A stretch of DNA of 64,000 bases from Conexibacter woesei DSM 14684 (GCF_000025265.1 NC_013739.1:3768001-3832000); one strand, 5' to 3'. Counted from the first letter of the stretch, positions 35,664 to 47,080 are shown. Notes: generated by a model from the sequence alone, not told the origin. Made by a program: numbers and translations.

Positions 35664-36767
35664 CTAGAGGCCGCTGATCCTCACGACCTCCCCGCCCGCT
35701 CTTCTGAACGGGCTTCTTCTCGGCGTCGTGGCCGGCAGGACGGAGAGGTTGGAGACGTAGACGTCGCCGTTGTCCGCGACCGCGGCGCCCTGCGGGAACA
35801 GCAGCCCTCTCGGCGCGAAGGTGGTGCGTCTGCCGTCGGGCGCGACCCGTGTGACGGCGCCCGGCGCGCTCTGCGATCTGAGGTTCGTGCTCAGCTGCGT
35901 CACGTACATCGAGCCGTCAGGACCGAAGTCGAGCCCGGTGATCGCGGTGAAGCCGGTCGCGACGACGGTCAGTCTGCCGCCCTGCGGCGGGATCTTCAGC
36001 ACGCGCGCGCCGCCGGTGCCGAACGCCTCCGCCAGCTCGCCGACGTAGATCGAGCCGTCCGGGCCGAGCGCGAGCGAGGTCGGGACGCGCTGCCGTCTGC
36101 CGGAGCCTCTGTCGACGGCGAGCAGCGAGACCTCTCTGCCTCTCACCTGGAGGATCGCGTTCGCGCCGGCGTCGGCGACGATGTCGCGACCGTCGAGCGC
36201 GAGCACGCCGTAGGGGTCGGAGTTGCGATCGCCTCTGACGCCGTCGGAGTTGTGGACGAACTCGAACGTGTCGACCGAGGCGACGTCGGTCAGCGGTCTG
36301 GGCAGCAGGCGCAGGAGGTCGCCCGCCTGGTCGCGCGCTCTTCTCGGCGCGGAGGCGACGTCTCTGGGCGTGCCGGACGTGATCGCGGTGATGACGCGCC
36401 CGTCGGGGCCGATCGCGACGCTGTCCGCGCCGACGGTGAAGGTGCCGTCCTGCCCGCCGATCGACAGCAGCCCGCTCGCGACCGTGCGCTTGGCGCCGCC
36501 GGGCGAGATCGCGAGGATCTTGCTGGAGAAGCCGATGCAGGTCGGCGATCTTCTGGGGCCGGCGCAGGAGCCTCCGGCCTTGCCGGCCGCGGCCACGTAG
36601 AGCGTGCCGTTGGGCGCGAGCGCGACCTGGCGTGGGTTGTCGATCCCTCTCGCGAGGACTGACATGGAGGGTGCGGCGGAGGCGACCGCGGGGGCCGCGA
36701 GCACCGCTGCAGCCGCGAGGAGAAGGCCGGGCACGCCTCGTCCCGACCGCAAATCGGTGGAAAGCAT
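35664..36767 (-). CDS. Secreted beta-propeller protein (ScyD/ScyE-like)
   Basis: 367 aa with signal peptide (VPGLLLAAAAVLAAPAVASAA). Repeats of the form LAPNGTLYVA, IGPDGRVI, LGPDGSIYVGE, FGPDGSMYVT and VADNGDVYVS mark NHL/SMP-30-like propeller blades, as in the ScyD/ScyE family of exported proteins. One Cys pair (GGSCAGPRRSPTCIG). Function is unknown. Rich in AGA Arg codons. It stands between mmpL and menH, in the minus orientation. Confidence 0.75.
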   Translation of the reverse strand: MLSTDLRSGRGVPGLLLAAAAVLAAPAVASAAPSMSVLARGIDNPRQVALAPNGTLYVAAAGKAGGSCAGPRRSPTCIGFSSKILAISPGGAKRTVASGLLSIGGQDGTFTVGADSVAIGPDGRVITAITSGTPRDVASAPRRARDQAGDLLRLLPRPLTDVASVDTFEFVHNSDGVRGDRNSDPYGVLALDGRDIVADAGANAILQVRGREVSLLAVDRGSGRRQRVPTSLALGPDGSIYVGELAEAFGTGGARVLKIPPQGGRLTVVATGFTAITGLDFGPDGSMYVTQLSTNLRSQSAPGAVTRVAPDGRRTTFAPRGLLFPQGAAVADNGDVYVSNLSVLPATTPRRSPFRRAGGEVVRISGL

Positions 36768-36832
36768 GGAGCCGACCGTACGCCGCGTCGAGGGGTGGCG
36801 CGGAGGGATTCGGGATGAACCCGCGCGCCGTG

Positions 36833-37567
36833 TCAGAGCAGCGCCGCGACCACCTCCGGGCGCTCCAGCTGCACCGCGTGGCCGGCGCCGCTCACGACGT
36901 GCAGCTCTGCGTGCGGGATCCGCTCCGCCATCCGCTCGGCGATCGCACGAAACTTCGCGTCGCGTTCGCCGGCGATCAGCGCGACGGGGACGCGCAACGC
37001 CGGCAGGTCGTCCCACAGCGGCTCCATCGCGCCGGTGCCGACGCCGCGCAGCGACGCGGCGAGGCCGTCCGGCGTCGAGCGCAGCCGCTCGGCGTGCGCG
37101 GCCGCCGCGACCACCGGCGGCTGACCGGCGAACAGCGGCTGCGCCGCCCAGCGCCGCGCGAACGGCTCGACGCCGTCGCGCTCGATCTCGTGCGCGAGCG
37201 CATCGTCGGCGGCGCGGCGGGCGGCGCGCTCGGTGGGATCCTCCAGGCCCGGACTGGCACCGATCAGCACGAGCCGCTCGATCCGCTCCTGCGCGGCGCC
37301 GGTGCCGTCGCCGCGCAGCGCCAGGTCGAGCGCGATCCGCCCGCCCATCGAGTAGCCCGCGAGCGTGAAGCGAGGCGGCGCGAGCGCGAGCACGTCGGCC
37401 TCGATCGAGGCGAAGTCGACGGGCCGTCTCGCCGACGCCGCGCCGTGGCCGCGGAGGTCCGGCGCGAGCGCGCGATAGCGTTCGGCCGACGCCGCGACGA
37501 CGGGATCCCAGCTGCGCCCGGTCTGGGTGAAGCCGTGGAGCAGGACGATCGTCGCACGAGCCGCCAT
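36833..37567 (-). CDS. menH: SHCHC synthase (alpha/beta hydrolase)
   Basis: 244 aa. Alpha/beta-hydrolase fold: oxyanion HGFTQTGRSW at 11-20, nucleophile elbow GYSMGGR (Ser about 70), Asp in IAGERDAKF and His in GAGHAVQLE. These and the position 15 bp from the divergent menD gene support MenH, which eliminates pyruvate from SEPHCHC. Alternative: another small esterase. TACACA 8 nt before the ATG suggests a leaderless mRNA. Confidence 0.85.
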   Translation of the reverse strand: MAARATIVLLHGFTQTGRSWDPVVAASAERYRALAPDLRGHGAASARRPVDFASIEADVLALAPPRFTLAGYSMGGRIALDLALRGDGTGAAQERIERLVLIGASPGLEDPTERAARRAADDALAHEIERDGVEPFARRWAAQPLFAGQPPVVAAAAHAERLRSTPDGLAASLRGVGTGAMEPLWDDLPALRVPVALIAGERDAKFRAIAERMAERIPHAELHVVSGAGHAVQLERPEVVAALL

Positions 37568-37582
37568 CGCACGGATGTGTAC

Positions 37583-39436
37583 ATGACCACGACCGCCACC
37601 GACACCTACGTCCTCCTGCGCGCCTTCTGCGACGAGCTGGCGCGCTGCGGCGTGACCGACGCGTGCACCTCCCCCGGCTCGCGCTCGACGCCGCTCGTGC
37701 TGTCGCTCGCGCGCGGGCCCGGGCTGCGCGCGTGGTCGCACGTCGACGAGCGCGTCGCGGGCTTCTTCGCCGTCGGGCTGGCGAAGCAGACCGGCCGCGC
37801 GGTCGCGATCGCGGTGACGTCGGGGACCGCGGCGGCGGAGCTGGCGCCGGCCGTGATCGAGGCGGCGGAGGCGCGCGTCCCGCTGATCGTGCTGACGGCG
37901 GACCGCCCGCCGGAGCTGCGCGACGTCGGCGCCGGCCAGACGATCGACCAGGTCAAGCTGTTCGGGGGCGCGGCGAAGCAGTTCGTCGAGGTCGGCGTCG
38001 TCGGCGCGGCGACCGCGGCACGCGTGCGCTGGATGCGCCAGCTCGCCTGCCGCGCGGTCTGGACCGCGCAGGACGGCCGCCCCGGCGTCGTGCATCTGAA
38101 CGTCCCGCTGCGCGAACCGCTCGTGCTCGACGGGCCTCTCCCAGACGACCCCGCGCCGGGCCGGGGCGGCGGGCGGCCGTGGGTGGCGCGGACGCGCGTG
38201 CCGCTGCCCGCCGACGCGCCGGAGCTTGGGATCGTGCCGGCGCGGCACGGTGTGATCGTCGCGGGGCGCACCGAGCGCGGCGAGGCCGTGCCGGCGGCGG
38301 TCGTGCGGTTCGCGGAGGCGGCCGGCTACGCGCTGCTCGCCGACCCGCTCTCCGGCGCCCGCGCAGGCACCGCCGCCGTCGCCCACTACGACGCGCTGCT
38401 GCGCGATCCCGGCTTCGCGGCGAGCGCCGTTCCGGACCTCGTCGTCCGCGTCGGCGACCTGCCGACCTCGAAGCCGCTGCGCGCGTGGCTGGCCACGCTG
38501 CCGCCGGACGTGCCGCAGATCGCGCTGGACCCCGAGGGCTCGTGGCACGACCCCGACGGCGTCGTGAGCGAGCGGGTCGAGGGCTCGCTTCCGGTCGCGC
38601 TCAGCGCGCTCACTGGCGCGCACGCAGACGCCGGCGACCCGGCCTGGCTGGAGCGCTGGCGTGCAGCGGACGCCGCCGCCGCGCGCGCGATCGACGCGAC
38701 GATCGGGACCGATGCGGGCGAGGCGCCGAGCGGTGCCACGTCGGCGAGTGCGACGGTCGCGGGCGCGACGCCGACCGGTGCTGCCTCCTCGGGCGGGCCC
38801 GCCGCGAGCGCGACGGCGGCGAGCGCGCCGCTCAACGAGCCGCTCGTCGCGCGCGAACTGGTCGCCGCGCTGGCTCCGGGCGCGACGCTGTTCGTCGCCG
38901 CCTCCATGCCGATCCGCGACGTCGAGACGTTCGCCGCCGTGGCGCCAGGTGCCGCGAGTGCGCCGCGGATCCTCTCCAACCGCGGCGCGAACGGCATCGA
39001 CGGCACGGTCGCGAGCGCGCTCGGCGCCGCCGCGGCCGGCCGCGGGCCCGTCGTGCTGCTGATCGGCGACGTCGCGCTCGCGTACGACCTCTCCGCACTG
39101 CTGTCCGCCCGCCGCCACGCGCTCGACCTGACGATCGTGCTCGTCGACAACGACGGCGGCGGGATCTTCCACTTCCTCCCCGTCGCCTCGCAGACGGACG
39201 CGTTCGAGGAGCACGTCGCGACGCCGCACGGGCTCGACTTCGCCGCCGCCGCGGCGCTCTACGGCGCCCGCCACGCGCTGCTCGAGACCGCCGCGGACCT
39301 GCGCGCCGAGCTGGGCGGCGCGACGCGTCCGGGCGCCGGCGTGACGATCCTCCAGGCGCGCACCGATCGCGAGCAGAACGTCGTGCTGCATCGACGCGTC
39401 TGGGACGCGGTCCGCGCCGAGCTGGCGAGCGGCTGA
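37583..39436 (+). CDS. menD: SEPHCHC synthase (MenD)
   Basis: Thiamine-diphosphate enzyme that joins isochorismate and 2-oxoglutarate. 617 aa from ATG 37583. N-terminal domain: VTDACTSPGSRSTPLVL (8-30 region), DERVAGFFAVGLAKQTGR, and VTSGTAAAELAPAVIEA; GAGQTIDQVKLFG is typical. C-terminal ThDP motif: IGDVALAYDLSALL ... LVDNDGGGIF. Between about 370 and 415 lies an Ala/Ser/Thr/Gly-rich insertion of low complexity, like the one in MenE. Divergent from menH. Confidence 0.95.
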   Translation: MTTTATDTYVLLRAFCDELARCGVTDACTSPGSRSTPLVLSLARGPGLRAWSHVDERVAGFFAVGLAKQTGRAVAIAVTSGTAAAELAPAVIEAAEARVPLIVLTADRPPELRDVGAGQTIDQVKLFGGAAKQFVEVGVVGAATAARVRWMRQLACRAVWTAQDGRPGVVHLNVPLREPLVLDGPLPDDPAPGRGGGRPWVARTRVPLPADAPELGIVPARHGVIVAGRTERGEAVPAAVVRFAEAAGYALLADPLSGARAGTAAVAHYDALLRDPGFAASAVPDLVVRVGDLPTSKPLRAWLATLPPDVPQIALDPEGSWHDPDGVVSERVEGSLPVALSALTGAHADAGDPAWLERWRAADAAAARAIDATIGTDAGEAPSGATSASATVAGATPTGAASSGGPAASATAASAPLNEPLVARELVAALAPGATLFVAASMPIRDVETFAAVAPGAASAPRILSNRGANGIDGTVASALGAAAAGRGPVVLLIGDVALAYDLSALLSARRHALDLTIVLVDNDGGGIFHFLPVASQTDAFEEHVATPHGLDFAAAAALYGARHALLETAADLRAELGGATRPGAGVTILQARTDREQNVVLHRRVWDAVRAELASG

Positions 39437-39467
39437 TCCGCCGCGGCGGCGACTACCGTTCGGCGCC

Positions 39468-39767
39468 GTGTCCGACACGCAGATCAGCTTCCTCGACTTC
39501 GACGAGCCGGCCTCCCCGCCGTCGGCCGCGCCCGCGCCGAAGCGGCGTGTCTCCTCCAAGGGCATCGCGCCCGGCGACGTCGTCGAGGTCGACCGCAAGG
39601 GCCGCCGCTTCCACGCGCTCGTGATCTCGCTCGACCAGCGCGACAGCGGCCGCTTCGAGCTGGAGCTGCGCCCGCTCGACAGCCGCATCTCCTACCGCAC
39701 CGCGACCGTGCGCGACGTGATCGGGCTGTGGCGCAAGGCCGAGCTGCCGCCGCGCGGCGGCGACTGA
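39468..39767 (+). CDS. Small conserved hypothetical protein
   Basis: 99 aa from a GTG 31 nt after menD. N-terminus ISFLDFDEP, then a Pro/Ala linker, then a compact basic domain KGIAPGDVVEVDRKGRRFHALV with the look of a small beta-barrel (KOW/SH3-like), ending SYRTATVRDVIGLWRK. No TM or signal. Function unknown; co-transcription with menD is likely from spacing. Confidence 0.6.
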   Translation: MSDTQISFLDFDEPASPPSAAPAPKRRVSSKGIAPGDVVEVDRKGRRFHALVISLDQRDSGRFELELRPLDSRISYRTATVRDVIGLWRKAELPPRGGD

Positions 39768-39846
39768 AGCGGCCGCCGCAGGAGCTGACGCCGGAGCCGC
39801 GCGAAGTGGCCCCGCGCGGCGACCAGCGCCAGCTCCTGCGGGTGCG

Positions 39847-41951
<2,105 letters not shown>

Positions 41952-41981
41952 GAAAGCGGTCCTACCCGCTGTCAGATCGTT

Positions 41982-42539
41982 CTAGGTCTCGCTGCGCCCG
42001 CGGGAGATCGCGATCTCGCCCGTGCGCGCCATCTCGATCAGGCCGAACGGGCGGATCAGCCGCTCGAACGCCTCGATCTTCTCGGTCGTGCCGGTGATCT
42101 CGACGATCACCGAGCGCTTCGCGACGTCGACGATCTTGGCGCGGAAGATCTCGCAGATCTGCAGCACCTCGGCGCGACCGGCGCCGTCGGCCGCGAGCTT
42201 GAACAGCGCCAGCTCGCGCGCAAGCGTCTCGGTCGGCTCGAGGTCGCGGATCTTCAGCACGTTGACGAGCTTGTGCAGCTGCTTGGTGACCTGGTCGATC
42301 GGGTGGACCGCCCCGTCGAGCGTCAGCGTGATCCGCGAGATGCTCGGGTCGTCGGTCGGGCCGACGGCGAGCGTGTCGATGTTGAACGCGCGCCGCGCGA
42401 ACAGGCCTGCGACGCGCGTCAGCACGCCCGGCTTGTTCTCGACGAGGATCGAGAGGATGTGCTTGCGGCCGGTCATCAGACCGCCCGCCGCCTCCAGGTC
42501 GTCGAGGCTGATCAGTTCCTGCGTTCCGGGTTCGCCCAT
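41982..42539 (-). CDS. ilvN: Acetolactate synthase small (regulatory) subunit
   Basis: Regulatory subunit that makes IlvB sensitive to valine. Two ACT-like domains: HILSILVENKPGVLTRVAGLFARRAFNI (about 25-52) is diagnostic. The ATG at 42539 is preferred because AGGTGA stands 6 nt before it; a GTG at 42548, overlapping nothing, would add three residues. It has 185 aa. It begins 9 nt after the ilvB stop, so the two are co-translated. Confidence 0.95.
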   Translation of the reverse strand: MGEPGTQELISLDDLEAAGGLMTGRKHILSILVENKPGVLTRVAGLFARRAFNIDTLAVGPTDDPSISRITLTLDGAVHPIDQVTKQLHKLVNVLKIRDLEPTETLARELALFKLAADGAGRAEVLQICEIFRAKIVDVAKRSVIVEITGTTEKIEAFERLIRPFGLIEMARTGEIAISRGRSET

Positions 42540-42548
42540 GACTGTCAC

Positions 42549-44225
42549 CTAGCCCACCATGTCGCGCGCGGCCTGGCCGGGCGAGATCATCGGATACACG
42601 TTCGCCTCTCTCGTGACGCGGACGTCGACGACCACCGGGCCGTCGGTCGCGATCGCCGCTCTGAGGTCCTCCACGAGCGACGTCTTGTCGGTCAGCCGCA
42701 CGCCGGTGCAGCCGTACGCCTCCGCGAGCTTGACGAAGTCGGGGAACTGCCCGAGGTCGACCTGCGAGTAGCGGTTGTCCCAGAACAGCTCCTGCCACTG
42801 GCGGACCATGCCGAGGAAGCCGTTGTTGAGGATGATCACCTTGATCGGGATTCTGTTCTGCGCGCAGGTCGCCAGCTCCTGGGCGTTCATCTGCACCGAG
42901 CCGTCACCGGCGACGCAGACGACCGTGCGGTCGGGCTGACCGACGGCCGCGCCCATCGCGGCCGGGACGCCGAAGCCCATCGTCCCGAGCCCGCCGGAGT
43001 TGATCCAGCGGCGCGGCTGCGGGAAGTCGTAGTACTGCGCCGTCCACATCTGGTGCTGGCCGACGTCGGAGGTCACGATCGCCTCGCCGCCGGTCGCCTC
43101 GTGGATCGCCTGGACCGCCCACTGCGGCGTGATCTCTCTGTCGGCCGAGTCCTCATATCTGAGCGGGTACTGGCGCTGCCAGCCGTAGATCCGCGACCAC
43201 CAGTCCTCGAGCCGGCCTCTGTCGGCCGACAGCGCGCGATACTCGCTCGTGAGCCTCGCGAGGATGTTCTTCGCGTCGCCGACGATCGGGATGTGCGCCG
43301 GGACGTTCTTGGAGATCTCGGCGGGGTCGATGTCGATGTGGATGAACTTCGCCCGCGGCGCGAACTCCGACAGCTTGCCGGTGACGCGGTCGTCGAAGCG
43401 GGCGCCGATCGCGACGATCAGGTCGGCCTCGTCCATCGCGTAGTTCGCCGCGCGCGTGCCGTGCATGCCGAGCATGCCGAGCCACTGGTCGTGCGGCGCC
43501 GGGAAGGCGCCGAGCGCCATCAGCGTGCTGGTGACGGGGAAGCGGTCGCTCAGCGCCAGCTCGCGCAGCTCCTCGGCCGCGTTCGCGTTGACGACGCCGC
43601 CGCCGGCGTAGAGAACCGGCCGGCGCGCGTTCGCGAGCGCCTTGGCGGCGAGGCGGATCTGCTTCTGATTGCCCTCGGTCGTCGGCTGGTAGCCGGGCAG
43701 GCGCACGTCGGTGACGGGCTCGTACGGGATGTCCGCGCGCGACAGGTCCTGCGGGATGTCGACGAGGACCGGGCCGGGCCGGCCGGTGCGCGCGAGGTGG
43801 AACGCCTCGTGGATCGCGCGCGGGATCTCCAGCGGGTGCTGGATCATGAACGAGTGCTTGACGATCGGGAGCGTCATGCCGAGCATGTCCGCCTCCTGAA
43901 AGCCGTCCGTCCCGATCAGCTCCGTGCGCACCTGGCCGGTGATGAAGACGACCGGGACCGAGTCCATCATCGCGTCGGCGATCGGCGTGATCAGGTTCGT
44001 CGCGCCGGGACCGGAGGTGCCGAACGCGACGCCGACCTTGCCGGTCGCCTTCGCATAGCCCTCGGCGGCGTGGCCGCCGCCGGCTTCATGACGGACGAGG
44101 ATGTGGCGGATCCCCGCGTCGTAGAAGGCGTCGTAGGTCGGGAGGTTCGCGCCGCCGGGCAGCCCGAATACGACCTCGACACCCTCCGCCTTCAGGCATT
44201 CCATCAGGGCGTCGACTGCACGCAT
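42549..44225 (-). CDS. ilvB: Acetolactate synthase large subunit
   Basis: Catalytic ThDP/FAD enzyme of the valine/isoleucine pathway. It has 558 aa. VFGLPGGANLPTYDAF with the cofactor Glu in HEAGGGHAAEGYAKATG, then FGTSGPGATNLITPIADA, and C-terminal ThDP motif GDGSVQMNAQELAT...ILNNGFLGMVRQWQ. It starts at ATG 44225 with AAAGGAGG 10 nt upstream. A TAGACT -10 and a 9-bp GC hairpin precede it; no leader peptide with Val/Ile/Leu codons was found. Confidence 0.96.
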   Translation of the reverse strand: MRAVDALMECLKAEGVEVVFGLPGGANLPTYDAFYDAGIRHILVRHEAGGGHAAEGYAKATGKVGVAFGTSGPGATNLITPIADAMMDSVPVVFITGQVRTELIGTDGFQEADMLGMTLPIVKHSFMIQHPLEIPRAIHEAFHLARTGRPGPVLVDIPQDLSRADIPYEPVTDVRLPGYQPTTEGNQKQIRLAAKALANARRPVLYAGGGVVNANAAEELRELALSDRFPVTSTLMALGAFPAPHDQWLGMLGMHGTRAANYAMDEADLIVAIGARFDDRVTGKLSEFAPRAKFIHIDIDPAEISKNVPAHIPIVGDAKNILARLTSEYRALSADRGRLEDWWSRIYGWQRQYPLRYEDSADREITPQWAVQAIHEATGGEAIVTSDVGQHQMWTAQYYDFPQPRRWINSGGLGTMGFGVPAAMGAAVGQPDRTVVCVAGDGSVQMNAQELATCAQNRIPIKVIILNNGFLGMVRQWQELFWDNRYSQVDLGQFPDFVKLAEAYGCTGVRLTDKTSLVEDLRAAIATDGPVVVDVRVTREANVYPMISPGQAARDMVG

Positions 44226-44235
44226 CAGCGCTCGC

Positions 44236-44304
44236 CTCCTTTCGAAAGGCTCGGAAACCGGGAGCGCGCGCCGCCGGGGGCGCGCGCAGGATCGGGCCAG
44301 TCTA
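44236..44304 (-). promoter_or_regulatory. ilvB: ilvB promoter and 5' leader with hairpin
   Basis: TAGACT (44299-44304) could start a leader of about 67 nt. Inside it, GGCGCGCGC/GCGCGCGCC (44264-44272 and 44279-44287) forms a 9-bp stem with a 6-nt loop, and AAAGGAGG (44236-44243) follows. A possible attenuator or translation-control stem. Confidence 0.45.
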
Positions 44305-44381
44305 CCAGCGGATTCGCCCCCGCCCGGGGCTGCCCGCAGGCGCGAAGACGCGTGTCAGCGGGAGATTTGCGTGCCGCGCCG

Positions 44382-44699
44382 TTATGCGCGCGGCGTCGCC
44401 GCCGCGCGCCGCTCGCGCGCGATCGCGACCTGGTTCTCGGATGCGATCGCGGTGTCCGGGAACTCCAGCTCGGTGCCGCAGCTGGTGCAGAGCGCGTCGT
44501 AGATCTTCACGACCTTGCCGCAGCCGGGGCACTGGCGCCGCAGCTCGTTCGACTCGAAGCGGTAGAGCAGCGCCGCCGCGAGCCCGAAGAACGGCAGGCA
44601 GAACGAGACCAGGAACCAGATGAAGAACGAGCTGCCCTTGACCCGGCCGACGATGCCGCCGGCGAGGCCAAAGCACAGCAGGATGACGAGGAACGCCAT
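44382..44699 (-). CDS. Small membrane protein with zinc ribbon
   Basis: 105 aa. Two N-terminal hydrophobic stretches (FLVILLCFGLAGGIVG and FFIWFLVSFCLPFFGLAAALL), then a cytosolic zinc ribbon CPGCGKVVKIYDALCTSCG (two CxxC knuckles). No function known. It lies 12 nt downstream of another small membrane protein gene in the same direction. Confidence 0.65.
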   Translation of the reverse strand: MAFLVILLCFGLAGGIVGRVKGSSFFIWFLVSFCLPFFGLAAALLYRFESNELRRQCPGCGKVVKIYDALCTSCGTELEFPDTAIASENQVAIARERRAAATPRA

Positions 44700-44712
44700 C
44701 GGAATCCAGGGT

Positions 44713-44904
44713 TCAGAGCAGGGTGTTGGCGGCCCACAGGAGCGCGCCGATCACGACGACCGCGATGACCAGCCAGAGTATGCCTGCCAGGAAGCTGAGC
44801 AGGATCTTCGCCAGCACCACGACGACGACGATCAGGATGAGCGCCGCGACGCCCTTCTTGATGATCGACGGCTTTTCGGGCTCTTTGTAGCCTTCGATGG
44901 ACAT
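44713..44904 (-). CDS. Small membrane protein
   Basis: 63 aa. Short charged N-terminus (EGYKEPEKPSIIKKG) followed by two adjoining TM helices (ALILIVVVVVLAKILLSFLA and ILWLVIAVVVIGALLWAANT). Probably in one transcript with the zinc-ribbon protein. Function unknown. Confidence 0.6.
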   Translation of the reverse strand: MSIEGYKEPEKPSIIKKGVAALILIVVVVVLAKILLSFLAGILWLVIAVVVIGALLWAANTLL

Positions 44905-44935
44905 ACCCCGAAGCGTACTCCCTCGGGCGGTGGGG

Positions 44936-45529
44936 TTACCTGGCGTATCGGTAGGAGAGGTGCGTCACCCCGTCCCCCTCGATCACGCGCGGCGTCTCGA
45001 AGAAGATCGGCGTTCTGGCGAAGTGCTCGAAGAAGCGCACGCCCTCGCCGAGCATCACCGGCACGAGGTTGACGCGGACCTCGTCGAGCAGCCCGAGGTC
45101 GAGGCACTGCTGCGCGACGTTCGCGCCGCCGACGCCGACGATCCCGTCGTCGGCGATCGCCGACGCCTGCTCGACCGCGGTCGCGACGTCGTCCACAAAC
45201 GTGAACGGCGCGCCGTCTCTCGGCCAGCCGTCCGGGACGCTGTGGCTGACGACGACGACCGGCACGCCGAGCGGATGGCTTCCGCCCCAGCCGCCGGCGA
45301 CGTCGAACAGCCGCCGGCCGGAGACGATCGCGCCGAGGCTCGCCATCATCTCGCGCAGGTAGCCGGCGCTCGCCGCCGAGGTGCGGAACGCGTCCGGCCC
45401 GCCGGCGCCGGGCGTCCGCGTCTCGACGTCGCCGTCCTCGTACCAACCGAACAGATGCTCGACGCCGTCGACGGGGTGCGTGACGAAGCCGTCGAGCGAC
45501 ATCGTCATCTCAGCTACGACCGTTGCCAT
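44936..45529 (-). CDS. Dihydrofolate reductase family protein (RibD C-terminal-like)
   Basis: 197 aa. DHFR/RibD_C fold: MTMSLDGFV at the N-terminus, then IVSGRRLFDVAGGWGG (about 67-83), VVVVSHSVPDGW, and GVGGANVAQQCLDLGLLDEVRV (about 132-153), the NADPH-binding end of such proteins. These enzymes are usually uncharacterised reductases and not true FolA. It lies 111 nt after gatB. Confidence 0.82.
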   Translation of the reverse strand: MATVVAEMTMSLDGFVTHPVDGVEHLFGWYEDGDVETRTPGAGGPDAFRTSAASAGYLREMMASLGAIVSGRRLFDVAGGWGGSHPLGVPVVVVSHSVPDGWPRDGAPFTFVDDVATAVEQASAIADDGIVGVGGANVAQQCLDLGLLDEVRVNLVPVMLGEGVRFFEHFARTPIFFETPRVIEGDGVTHLSYRYAR

Positions 45530-45640
45530 GGTGGGGTCCTTCCGGGTCGGGATGCGCGCGCCGAGGAGCGCGCCTTCCTCACCTCAGACGAACGGACGGC
45601 CGGGAAGTCATCGGGCGCGCCGCAGACGCGCCGCGCCGCG

Positions 45641-47080
45641 TCAAAGCCCGAGCTGCTCGCGCACGAGACGGTTGACCTCGCCGCCGTCGGCGCGGCCCTT
45701 CGTCTCTCGCATCACGAAGCCGACGATCGGCCCGATCGCCTTCATGTTGCCGGCCTTCAGCTTCTCGACCGCGGCCGGGTCGGACTCCAGCGCGCGCTTG
45801 ACGACGTCGGCCAGCTCGTCGCCGCCGCCGATCGCGCCGAGCCCCTCGGCCTCGACGATCGCGTTCGGCTCGCCGCCGTCTGCCACCAGTCTGTCGAGCA
45901 CCTGCTTGGCCGCGCCCTGCGTCACGGCCTTCGAGCGCACGAGCGCAGCGAGCTGCGCGATCGCCTGCGGCGTCACCTTCGAGGACGCCGGGTCCTCGTC
46001 GCCGATCCGCGCGACCAGCTCGCCGGAGATCCAGTTCGCGAGAGGCTGCGCGCCGCCATCGCCGGTGTCCGCGTCAGACGCCAGCGCCGCCTCGAAGTAG
46101 TCACCCAGCTCGGAGCGGAAGGCGAACAGGCGCGCGCTGTCGGCGCTGAGGCCAAGCTGCTGCTCGTAGCGCTCGGCGCGCTGCGCCGGCAGCTCCGGCA
46201 GCTCCGCTCTCGCCGCCGCGATCATCTCCTCGGTCAGCACGACCGGGACGAGGTCCGGCTCGGGGAAGTAGCGATAGTCGTGCGCCTCCTCCTTCGAGCG
46301 CAGCGACGAGATCGCGCCGGAGACGGGGTCGTAGTGGAGCGTCTCCTGGACGACCTCCTCCCCGCTCTCGACGAGCGCGATCTGGCGGGCGATCTCCGCC
46401 TCGACGCCGCGCTCGAGATAGCGGAAGGAGTTCATGTTCTTCAGCTCGGTCTTGGTGCCGAGCACGTCGCTGCCGACCGGCCGGATCGAGACGTTGGCGT
46501 CGCAGCGCAGCGAGCCCTCCTCCATGTTCACGTCCGAGACGCCGAGCTGGCGCAGCGTCGTGCGCAGCAGCGTCAGCCACTCGCGCGCCTGCGCGGCCGA
46601 CTTGACGTCCGGCTCGGTGACGATCTCGACCAGCGGCGTGCCGCCGCGATTGAAGTCGACGACGGAGGCGTCGGCGCCGTGGATGCGGCCGCTGGAGCCG
46701 ACGTGGATCAGCTTCGCCGCGTCCTCCTCCAGATGCGCGCGGTGGATCCGCACGTCGCCGAGATGGCCGCCCGAGCAGATCGGGATGTCGTACTGCGAGA
46801 CCTGGTAGCCCTTCGGCAGGTCCGGATAGAAGTAGTTCTTGCGGTGGAAGATCGAGCGCGGCGCCAGCTCGCAGCCGAGCGCCATCCCGACCATCAGCGC
46901 GTAGTGGATCGCTCTCGCGTTGACGACCGGAAGCGCGCCGGGGAGGCCGAGGCAGACCGGGCAGGTGTGGACGGTCGGCGGGTCCCCGAACGACAGCTCG
47001 CAGCCGCAGAACATCTTCGTCTTCGTCTTCAGCTGGACGTGGATCTCCAGGCCGATGACGGGCTCGTACGCGGTGCTCAT
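45641..47080 (-). CDS. gatB: Asp/Glu-tRNA amidotransferase subunit B
   Basis: tRNA-binding and kinase subunit of GatCAB, which amidates misacylated Glu-tRNA-Gln and/or Asp-tRNA-Asn. The ATG at 47080 overlaps the gatA stop (ATGA), giving 479 aa; the long open frame upstream is a shadow of gatA. VIGLEIHVQLKTKTKMFCGC and CPVCLGLPGALPVVN hold the zinc Cys residues; HRKNYFYPDLPKGYQVSQYD and DFNRGGTPLVEIVTEPD are hallmark segments; the YqeY-like tail domain ends the protein. Confidence 0.96.
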   Translation of the reverse strand: MSTAYEPVIGLEIHVQLKTKTKMFCGCELSFGDPPTVHTCPVCLGLPGALPVVNARAIHYALMVGMALGCELAPRSIFHRKNYFYPDLPKGYQVSQYDIPICSGGHLGDVRIHRAHLEEDAAKLIHVGSSGRIHGADASVVDFNRGGTPLVEIVTEPDVKSAAQAREWLTLLRTTLRQLGVSDVNMEEGSLRCDANVSIRPVGSDVLGTKTELKNMNSFRYLERGVEAEIARQIALVESGEEVVQETLHYDPVSGAISSLRSKEEAHDYRYFPEPDLVPVVLTEEMIAAARAELPELPAQRAERYEQQLGLSADSARLFAFRSELGDYFEAALASDADTGDGGAQPLANWISGELVARIGDEDPASSKVTPQAIAQLAALVRSKAVTQGAAKQVLDRLVADGGEPNAIVEAEGLGAIGGGDELADVVKRALESDPAAVEKLKAGNMKAIGPIVGFVMRETKGRADGGEVNRLVREQLGL

